A DNA stretch of 11,347 nucleotides. Source: an uncultured Panacagrimonas sp. (GTDB lineage Bacteria > Pseudomonadota > Gammaproteobacteria > Nevskiales > Nevskiaceae). The notes beneath the pieces are model-generated. The model was not told the origin of the DNA. It saw only the letters and a program-made list of their open reading frames with translations, and ran no database searches. The stretch lies in contig CAMLNE010000112.1 in the NCBI GenBank assembly GCA_946481265.1, positions 1-11,347 on the forward strand. The letters are read 5' to 3'. Both the position numbers and the translations under genes were made by a program. Position 1 is the first letter of the stretch. Each line of letters opens with the position of its first letter. Positions 6,407 to 11,347 of this stretch are shown piece after piece.

Positions 6407-6973
6407 TCAGGGCAGCAGGGTGGCCTTGTTGATGAGCACCGGGGTCACCGGCACGTCGCGACCGAAGGGGGCGGCGTTGTGGGTGGGCGTCTCCGCGATC
6501 TGGTCGACCACGTCCATGCCCTCGACGACACTGCCGAACACCGCGTAGCCCCAGCCGTCCTGGCCCGGGTAGTCGAGGAAGCCGTTGTCACCGTGGTTGA
6601 TGAAGAACTGTGCGCTGGCCGAGTGCGGTGCGCTGGTGCGGGCCATGGCGATCGAGCCACGCACGTTCTTGAGGCCGTTCTTCGCCTCGTTCTGGACCGA
6701 GGCGCGCGTGTTGCGCTCCTTCATCTTCTCGTCGTAGCCGCCGCCCTGGATCATGAAGCCCTTGATGACGCGATGGAACACGACGCCGTCGTAGTGGCCG
6801 TCCTTCACGTACTGCGTGAAGTTGGCGACGGTCAGCGGTGCCTTCCCGGCATCGAGCTGCAGCACGATGTCACCGAGGCTGGTCTCGAGCTTGACGCGGG
6901 GGGCTTCGCTTGCGGATGCGGATGACATGGCAACTCCAAGGCTGAGGGAAAACAGGAAGGCGAGCAGGCGCAT
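6407..6973 (-). CDS. ppiA: Periplasmic cyclophilin-type peptidyl-prolyl cis-trans isomerase
   Basis: Protein of 188 residues (E. coli PpiA 190) that speeds cis-trans isomerisation of X-Pro bonds in exported proteins. A signal peptide is evident (Arg2, hydrophobic 3-16, small residues SASASEA to about 24), so it acts in the periplasm. The cyclophilin core has FHRVIKGFMIQGGGY with Arg68, Phe73 and Gln76, matching the catalytic Arg55-Phe60-Gln63 of cyclophilin A. RGSIAMARTSAPHSASAQFFIN and GYAVFGSVVEGMDVVD follow. The C-terminus, VTPVLINKATLLP, resembles PpiA (ending in ATVLP) more than cytoplasmic PpiB. The frame is open further upstream, but that part overlaps dusA out of frame; the ATG at 6973 with GAGAAG just upstream is the start. 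It is 29 bp after dusA. Confidence 0.92.
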   Translation of the reverse strand: MRLLAFLFSLSLGVAMSSASASEAPRVKLETSLGDIVLQLDAGKAPLTVANFTQYVKDGHYDGVVFHRVIKGFMIQGGGYDEKMKERNTRASVQNEAKNGLKNVRGSIAMARTSAPHSASAQFFINHGDNGFLDYPGQDGWGYAVFGSVVEGMDVVDQIAETPTHNAAPFGRDVPVTPVLINKATLLP

Positions 6974-7002
6974 GGGACTTCTCGTCGTACGGGGGAAAGG
7001 CG

Positions 7003-8037
7003 TCAGGCGGCTTCGGGCAGGTCGTCGCTCTCGACCTGCTCGACGGCCTGGCGCAGGACATCGAGGCCGGCGCCGGGGCGGTGCGCCTTCTCCGACAGCA
7101 CGCGACGGAAGGCGCGGCCGCCGGGCAGGGCACGGTACAGGCCCAGGATGTGGCGCGTGATGCGCGCCAGCGGCGTGCCGGCCTTGAGCTCGGCTTCGAC
7201 GAAGGGGAGGTAGCGCTGCAGGATATCGAAGCGGTCCGGCACGTCCTGCGTGCCGTCGTCGAACAGCGCGGCCTGCAGTTCGGCCAGCACGTAGGGATTC
7301 TCGTAGGCCTCGCGACCGAGCATGACGCCGTCGACGTGGCGCAGGTGACGCTCGCACTCGGCCACGGTCTTGATGCCGCCGTTGATGGCGATGGTCAGCT
7401 GCGGGTAGGCCTGCTTGAGCCGGTACACCATCGGGTAGTCGAGCGGCGGCACCTCGCGGTTCTCCTTGGGAGACAGCCCCGACAGCCAGGCCTTGCGCGC
7501 ATGCGCGATGAAGACGGTGCAGCCGGCCGCGGCCACCGTCTCGACGAAGCGGGACAGGAAATCCCAGCCTTCCAGGTCATCCACGCCCAGGCGGTGCTTG
7601 ACCGTGACCGGCAGCGAGGTCGCCGTGCGCATCGCCGTCACGCAGCGCGCGACCAGTTCGGCATCCTTCATCAGCACCGCGCCGAAGCAACCGGTCTGCA
7701 CGCGGTCGGAAGGGCAGCCGCAGTTGAGGTTGATCTCGTCGTAACCGGCCTTTTCGCCCAGCTCCGCGCAACGCGCCAGCGCGTCCGGATCCGAGCCGCC
7801 GAGCTGCAGCGCCACCGGGTGCTCGACGTCGTCGAAGCGCAGGTGGCGCGCGGCGTCGCCGTGCAGCAGCGCGCCGGTGGTCAGCATCTCGGTGTACAGG
7901 AGCGCATCGGCCGAGAACTGCCGATGGAAGTTGCGGCAGAAGCGATCCGTCCAATCCATCATCGGGGCAACCGACAGGCGCCAGGGATTGGCGGCGGGGG
8001 GATTCCGCGGGCTTTGTTCGGGAGATTCCGGCCGCAT
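7003..8037 (-). CDS. dusA: tRNA-dihydrouridine(20/20a) synthase
   Basis: FMN/NADPH-dependent enzyme of 344 residues that reduces uridine to dihydrouridine at positions 20/20a in the tRNA D-loop. It has a TIM-barrel start LSVAPMMDWTDRFCR (21-35), ALLYTEMLTTGAL, the catalytic cysteine in NLNCGCPSDRVQ (Cys108), GAVLMKD, the FMN-binding lysine in VTVKHRLG, IAHARKAWLSGLSPKENREVPPLDYP, INGGIK and DGVMLGREAYENP. This combination is specific for the DusA subgroup and nearly identical in layout to E. coli DusA. A helical tRNA-binding domain ends the protein. The ATG at 8037 has no good Shine-Dalgarno. It is the first gene of a minus-strand operon with ppiA, the aminotransferase and lpxH. A possible -10-like CACTAT lies at about 8075-8070 on the minus strand, without a convincing -35. 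Confidence 0.95.
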   Translation of the reverse strand: MRPESPEQSPRNPPAANPWRLSVAPMMDWTDRFCRNFHRQFSADALLYTEMLTTGALLHGDAARHLRFDDVEHPVALQLGGSDPDALARCAELGEKAGYDEINLNCGCPSDRVQTGCFGAVLMKDAELVARCVTAMRTATSLPVTVKHRLGVDDLEGWDFLSRFVETVAAAGCTVFIAHARKAWLSGLSPKENREVPPLDYPMVYRLKQAYPQLTIAINGGIKTVAECERHLRHVDGVMLGREAYENPYVLAELQAALFDDGTQDVPDRFDILQRYLPFVEAELKAGTPLARITRHILGLYRALPGGRAFRRVLSEKAHRPGAGLDVLRQAVEQVESDDLPEAA

Positions 8038-8169
8038 TTCTGCGCTACTGGACGATTCGTGGGGGGCGCATAGTGTGCCCGAAAGCGGCAGGTGACTCCC
8101 CTCGCCGGGGTCGTTGCCCGCAGGACCTGCGCGCTTCGCCCTCGAAACCGGCGCCGCGCGGTGCAGCCT

Positions 8170-8913
8170 TCAGGACAGCGTCATGCCGCCGTCCGCCACG
8201 ATCATCTGCCCGGTGACATAGGCCGACAGCGGCGAGGCCAGGAACAGCGCGACACCGGCCATGTCCTCGACCGTGCCGAAGCGACCGGCCGGGATGCCGG
8301 CCAGGGCGGCGGCACGCCGCTTGGGATTCCGGGTCGTCACCGCGGTGATCTTGGTTTCGACAAAGCCCGGCGCGATGCCGTTGACGCGAATGCCCTGTGG
8401 CGCCCAGGCCTCGGCCAGGGTCCGCGTCAGGCCGAGCGCGCCGGACTTCGAGGCACTGTAGGCGGGGTTGCCCAGGGTGGCGCGGATCGATGCCACCGAG
8501 CCGATCACGATCAGCGAGCCGCGCGCGGCGGCCAGCGCCTTTTCGAATCGCGTGGCACAGGCCATCAGGCTCACGAGGTTGACCTCCAGGACCTGGCGGA
8601 AACCCTCCATGGCGAACTCGCGCCGTTCGTACTGCACCGTGCCCTGTGCCAGCACGAGCACGTCCAGCTGCTCGAAGCCCGGTGCCGCCTCGATCGCGCC
8701 GGGCCGCGCGACGTCCACCGCCACATAGGCCAGCCCGTCGAGGTTCGACCCTTCGACGCCGGCGTAGTCGGCTGCCGAGGATCGCGTCCCCCATACCGTC
8801 ACCGCGGCGCCGCGTGCCAGGAAGGCGCGTGCGATGCCGTTGCCGATCCCACTCGATCCGCCGACCACCAGCACCGATCTGCCGCTGAAATCCAGGCTCG
8901 AATCCTGCCCCAT
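8170..8913 (-). CDS. Short-chain dehydrogenase/reductase (SDR)
   Basis: Classical SDR of 247 residues, the family's usual size. Dinucleotide-binding motif GGSSGIG (18-24), the acidic residue of VDVAR (Asp67) contacting adenine, Asn112 in EVNLVSLMA, catalytic Ser139 in VIGSVAS, Tyr152 and Lys156 in YSASKSG, and the C-terminal IRVNGIAPGFVET. The protein ends with SAYVTGQMIVADGGMTLS, as in FabG-like enzymes. The usual NNAG after beta-4 is replaced by LAQG (89-91). The start at 8913 has GAGGAG seven bases upstream. It diverges from the kinase/acyl-CoA dehydrogenase pair across 177 bp with shared operator-like dyads, so it probably acts in the same pathway as a hydroxyacyl- or ketoacyl-CoA oxidoreductase. 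The direction and substrate are inferred from neighbours only. Confidence 0.85.
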   Translation of the reverse strand: MGQDSSLDFSGRSVLVVGGSSGIGNGIARAFLARGAAVTVWGTRSSAADYAGVEGSNLDGLAYVAVDVARPGAIEAAPGFEQLDVLVLAQGTVQYERREFAMEGFRQVLEVNLVSLMACATRFEKALAAARGSLIVIGSVASIRATLGNPAYSASKSGALGLTRTLAEAWAPQGIRVNGIAPGFVETKITAVTTRNPKRRAAALAGIPAGRFGTVEDMAGVALFLASPLSAYVTGQMIVADGGMTLS

Positions 8914-8987
8914 CGTCGTTCTCCTCGCCGTATGCCGCCGCGCTGGCCAACGCATCCACGTCGTGCCCGCGGCGCCGGGTGATCCTG

Positions 8988-9011
8988 CAGTGCTGCGCGT
9001 GCGGAGCACTG
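8988..9011. repeat. Inverted repeat in the SDR leader region
   Basis: CAGTGCT (8988-8994) and AGCACTG (9005-9011) form perfect 7-bp arms around a 10-base GC-rich loop. It lies between the operator-like dyads and the SDR start and could fold in the SDR leader RNA or be a protein site. No function is assigned. Confidence 0.4.
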
Positions 9012-9029
9012 ATCAAACCCCGGTTTGAT
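9012..9029. promoter_or_regulatory. Operator-like palindrome matching the PsrA pattern
   Basis: Perfect 8-bp arms ATCAAACC (9012-9019) and GGTTTGAT (9022-9029) around CC. The core CAAAC-N4-GTTTG fits the pattern (G/C)AAAC-N2-4-GTTT(G/C) reported for the fatty-acid-responsive TetR regulator PsrA of Pseudomonas. It overlaps the candidate -35 of the kinase promoter, consistent with repression. The genes on both sides encode acyl-CoA-type enzymes, which fits such a regulator; none is encoded in the window. Confidence 0.55.
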
Positions 9030-9053
9030 TTTCATACGAAGCGTATGGACAAT
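9025..9053 (+). promoter_or_regulatory. Candidate sigma-70 promoter of the kinase/dehydrogenase pair
   Basis: TTGATT (9025-9030, four of six to the -35 consensus), a 17-bp spacer, then GACAAT (9048-9053, four of six to the -10 consensus), about 38 bp before the kinase ATG. On the minus strand TTGATT (9056-9051) and GAAAAT (9033-9028), again 17 bp apart, could form a back-to-back promoter for the SDR. This is pattern matching without start-site data. Confidence 0.4.
9033..9047. promoter_or_regulatory. Second operator-like dyad within the promoter spacer
   Basis: CATACG (9033-9038) and CGTATG (9042-9047) form perfect 6-bp arms around AAG, exactly between the candidate -35 and -10 hexamers. A protein bound here would block or remodel both candidate divergent promoters. 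The regulator is unknown; TetR or MerR families are reasonable guesses. Confidence 0.45.
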
Positions 9054-9090
9054 CAATGCAGATCCTTCCCGCAAGCATTGAGGAGTGTTG

Positions 9091-10125
9091 ATGACGGGAA
9101 TACAGGTCAACGACCTGAGCAGCCGGCTGGATGCGCTGGTGCGTGCCACACGTGGCGCGCAGGCCAGGGTGAGCGACGTGCGCGTCATGGAAGACGGCCA
9201 CGCGGGCCTCACGTTCGGCTTCCGGCTGCAGGAAGGGCAGGGCGCCCAGCAGGCCTACATCCTCAAGCTGGGACCGGCCGGCGTGCCGCGCCGCGGCAGC
9301 ACCGACGTCTACCGCCAGGCCGCCCTGCTGCGCGCGCTGCACGCCGCGGGCCTGCCGGTGCCGCGCATCGCCTGGGCCTCGTCGGAGGACGAGCCGCTCG
9401 GCGCGCCCTACATCGTCATGGAACGCCTGCCCGGTCGCGTGTTCGTGATCTGGGAGCCGCACGCCTCGTTCGACCTGTCCACCGAGGCCGTGCGCGGCCT
9501 GTGGTTCCCCGCGATCCGCGCGCTCGGTGCGTTCCACGCGCTGGATTGGACCCAGGCCCTCGCCGACTGGGAGACGCCGTACACCCTCGAATCCGAGCTC
9601 GTGCGCTGGAACAAGCTGCTGCGCCACGCGCCCGAACCGCAGTGGCTCGAGGCCGGCCAGCGCGTGCACGCGGCGTTGGCGGCGAGCCGGCCGGGCGAGG
9701 CGCCGGTCGGCCTGGTCCACGGCGACTACCAGCCCGGCAACGTGCTCTACGACAACGGCCGCATGCACGGCGTGATCGACTGGGACCTCGCCGGCATCGG
9801 CGCGCAGGGCATCGACGTCGGCTGGCTGATGATGATGATCGACCACACCGCGTGGGCCGACGGCTGGAAGCCGCTCGCGCCGATCACGCGCGCCGAGGTG
9901 CTGAACGCGTATCGCGAAGGCGGCGGCACGGCGTTCGAGGACCTCGACTGGTTCCAGGCCTTCGCGCAGTTCCGTCTCGGCGCCATCGCCTGCCTCAACG
10001 TGAAGCTCAACCGCGACGGGCGACGTCCCGACCTGCTGTGGGAACGCTTCGCGCCGTCCATCTCCACGCTTTTCGCGCGCGCCGAGGCTCTGCTCGCCGC
10101 GCGCTCACCCGGTGCCACCCCATGA
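9091..10125 (+). CDS. APH-fold phosphotransferase, ACAD10/11 kinase-domain type
   Basis: Predicted cytoplasmic small-molecule kinase of 344 residues with the aminoglycoside-phosphotransferase/choline kinase fold. Visible sites are the N-lobe lysine in AYILKLG (Lys59), the segment PYIVMERLPGRVF (106-118), the catalytic loop VHGDYQPGNVLYD (His210, Asp212, Asn217) and the metal-binding aspartate in VIDWDLAG (Asp230). The GLVHGDYQPGN and GVIDWDLA stretches and the partner gene identify the branch linked to acyl-CoA dehydrogenases, not antibiotic resistance enzymes. In human ACAD10/11 this domain is fused to the dehydrogenase; in LvaA of Pseudomonas putida the kinase phosphorylates 4-hydroxyvaleryl-CoA. 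AGGAG (9081-9085) lies five bases before ATG 9091; GTG 9085 would coincide with that site. The stop overlaps the next start as ATGA. The substrate is inferred, not shown. Confidence 0.85.
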   Translation: MTGIQVNDLSSRLDALVRATRGAQARVSDVRVMEDGHAGLTFGFRLQEGQGAQQAYILKLGPAGVPRRGSTDVYRQAALLRALHAAGLPVPRIAWASSEDEPLGAPYIVMERLPGRVFVIWEPHASFDLSTEAVRGLWFPAIRALGAFHALDWTQALADWETPYTLESELVRWNKLLRHAPEPQWLEAGQRVHAALAASRPGEAPVGLVHGDYQPGNVLYDNGRMHGVIDWDLAGIGAQGIDVGWLMMMIDHTAWADGWKPLAPITRAEVLNAYREGGGTAFEDLDWFQAFAQFRLGAIACLNVKLNRDGRRPDLLWERFAPSISTLFARAEALLAARSPGATP

Positions 10126-11315
10126 TCGATTTCGAAATCCCCAGCGGCCTGGCCAAGCTGCGCGAGCGCGTGCGCAGCTTCGTGCGCGAGCAGATCGTTC
10201 CCTACGAGAACGATCCGCGCCAGGGCCCGCACGGGCCGACCGACGAGCTGCGCCTCGAGCTCGTGGCGCGGGCCAAGGCCGAAGGCCTGCTCTCGCCGCA
10301 CGCGCCGTCGGCCTACGGCGGCATGGGCCTGGACCATCGCGGCATCGCGGTGGTGTTCGAGGCCGCGGGCTGGTCCACGCTCGGCGCGCTGGCGCTCAAC
10401 ATCCAGGCGCCGGATGAGGGCAACTGCCACATGCTCGACGTCTGCGCCACCGAGGCGCAGAAGCAGAAGTATCTCGCGCCGATCGCCACCGGGCAGGGCC
10501 GCTCGGTGTTCTCGATGACCGAGACCACCGAGGACGGCGCCGGCGCCGATCCGTCCCTGCTGCGCGCCACCGCGCAGGAAGTCGAGGACGGCTACGTCAT
10601 CAACGGCCGCAAGTACATGATCAGCGGCGTGCCCGGCGCGACGTACAACATCGTCATGGCGCGCGCGATCGACCGCACCGGAAAGGACTGCGGCGCCTCG
10701 ATGTTCTTCGTCGAGATGGACAACCCCGGCTTCCGGCTCGAGCGCATGCTCGACACCATCGACACCAACTCCCCCGGCGGTCACGCCGAGGTCAACTACG
10801 TCGACTGCAAGGTCGGCCGCGACGCGGTGCTCGGCGAGATCGGCGCCGGTTTCCGCCAGGCGCAGATCCGACTCGGGCCGGCGCGCCTGACGCACTGCTC
10901 GCGCTGGCTGGGCCACGCCGCGCGCTGCCACGCGATCGCCGTCGAGCACGCGGGCAAGCGTCATTCCTTCGGCAAGACGCTGGGCGAGCACCAGGGCGTC
11001 GGTTTCATGCTCGCCGACAGCGAGATGGACCTGCACCTGTCGCGCCTGACCTTGTGGCATGCCGCGTGGAAGCTCGACCAGGGCGACCACGCGCGCGACG
11101 AGACCAGCATGAGCAAGGTGTTCTGCTCGGAGGCGCTCGGCCGCGTGGTCGACCGCTCGCTGCAGATCCTGGGCTCGATCGGCATCACGCGCGACACCGT
11201 GATCGAACGCATCTACCGCGACATCCGGCCCTTCCGCATCTACGACGGCCCGTCGGAAGTGCATCGACACGCGCTGGCGCGCCGCATCGTGTCGCGTGGG
11301 CCGAAGGTCGATTGA
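10122..11315 (+). CDS. Acyl-CoA dehydrogenase, ACAD10/11 type
   Basis: FAD enzyme of 397 residues, full length for the acyl-CoA dehydrogenase fold. The N-terminal helical domain runs to about residue 125. The middle beta domain has SVFSMTETTEDGAGADPSLL (128-147) and YVINGRKYMISGV (158-170), the FAD-contacting stretches. The C-terminal helical domain has HSFGKTLGEHQGVGFMLADSEMD (281-303) and QILGSIGITRDTVIERIYRDIRPFRIYDGPSEVHR. The catalytic base position of medium-chain enzymes (Glu376 in YEG) is Asp375 here (IYDGPSEVH), which I recall as also typical of ACAD10/11 (ADGPDEVH). It starts inside the kinase stop (ATGA), so the two proteins are translationally coupled. With the kinase it may turn 4-phosphoacyl-CoA into an enoyl-CoA or 3-hydroxyacyl-CoA. 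Ordinary fatty acyl-CoA oxidation is the alternative. Confidence 0.9.
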   Translation: MIDFEIPSGLAKLRERVRSFVREQIVPYENDPRQGPHGPTDELRLELVARAKAEGLLSPHAPSAYGGMGLDHRGIAVVFEAAGWSTLGALALNIQAPDEGNCHMLDVCATEAQKQKYLAPIATGQGRSVFSMTETTEDGAGADPSLLRATAQEVEDGYVINGRKYMISGVPGATYNIVMARAIDRTGKDCGASMFFVEMDNPGFRLERMLDTIDTNSPGGHAEVNYVDCKVGRDAVLGEIGAGFRQAQIRLGPARLTHCSRWLGHAARCHAIAVEHAGKRHSFGKTLGEHQGVGFMLADSEMDLHLSRLTLWHAAWKLDQGDHARDETSMSKVFCSEALGRVVDRSLQILGSIGITRDTVIERIYRDIRPFRIYDGPSEVHRHALARRIVSRGPKVD

Positions 11316-11347
11316 GTTGAGAGAGTCAAAGACGTCACCGCAAAGGC

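Noticed and set aside
6974..7357. N-terminal extension of the cyclophilin frame
   Set aside because: It overlaps the dusA coding region in another frame and would hide the signal peptide; the ATG at 6973 fits the PpiA family length.
8095..8130. Short GC hairpins between dusA and the SDR gene (CCCC...GGGG near 8097-8109 and GCAGGACCTGC near 8120-8130)
   Set aside because: Stems are only four to five base pairs or have a one-base loop, and no T tract follows on either strand, so they are not credible terminators.
8979..10121. Open frame upstream of, and in frame with, the acyl-CoA dehydrogenase, suggesting a 778-residue fusion
   Set aside because: This part overlaps the kinase gene in another frame, its translation is Arg/Gly/Pro-rich low-complexity sequence, and the ATG at 10122 gives the family's normal N-terminus.
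9091..10125. Aminoglycoside resistance enzyme
   Set aside because: The fold is shared, but the coupling to an acyl-CoA dehydrogenase and the ACAD10/11-like motifs point to metabolic kinase activity.
9747..11270. Long minus-strand open frame of 507 codons opposite the kinase and dehydrogenase
   Set aside because: It is antisense to two clearly recognisable proteins; its translation is Ala/Arg/Val/Asp-rich without any motif, as expected from high-GC shadow frames.
1..11347. CRISPR array, tRNA or rRNA gene, insertion sequence, prophage or toxin-antitoxin pair
   Set aside because: No regularly spaced repeats, transposase motifs, terminal inverted repeats or tRNA-like cloverleaf sequences were seen.

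Overview
The window is very GC-rich, with strong G/C bias at third codon positions, and is almost fully coding: ten genes, no gap over about 180 bp, no RNA genes, no mobile elements. Gene content and protein style suggest a flagellated, high-GC gammaproteobacterium. The fliD-fliS-degenerate PilZ set and the LpxH and DusA types point to the Xanthomonadales (Lysobacterales), though this is inferred from family resemblance and not from a marker gene.

Left part (1-4492): a flagellar block interrupted by an envelope-stress module. The 3' end of fliD runs into the window. A CpxR/CpxA-type two-component system lies on the minus strand, and a CpxP/Spy-family periplasmic protein with a histidine-rich tail diverges from it. 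The shared intergenic region carries a near-perfect CpxR box. The flagellar set then resumes with fliS and a PilZ-like gene. CpxA seems to start at a CTG codon that overlaps the cpxR stop and has a good Shine-Dalgarno sequence. The annotated-style TTG start would remove its first membrane segment.

Middle part (4517-8037, minus strand): a tight four-gene run, transcribed dusA, then a periplasmic cyclophilin, then a class V (alanine-glyoxylate type) aminotransferase, then lpxH. The gaps are 29, 14 and 7 bp. These are housekeeping functions: tRNA dihydrouridine, periplasmic proline isomerisation, amino-group transfer and lipid A synthesis.

Right part (8170-11315): a lipid or hydroxyacid catabolic locus. 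An SDR oxidoreductase on the minus strand diverges from an aminoglycoside-phosphotransferase-fold kinase, which overlaps an acyl-CoA dehydrogenase by ATGA. The kinase and dehydrogenase look like the two halves of the ACAD10/ACAD11 protein encoded as separate genes, and with the SDR they resemble the LvaA/LvaC/LvaD functions of levulinate catabolism. The most attractive hypothesis in the window is that they degrade 4-hydroxyacyl-CoAs by phosphorylation and elimination. The divergent promoter region holds two perfect dyads, one fitting the published PsrA operator pattern and the other filling the 17-bp spacer of a plausible promoter.
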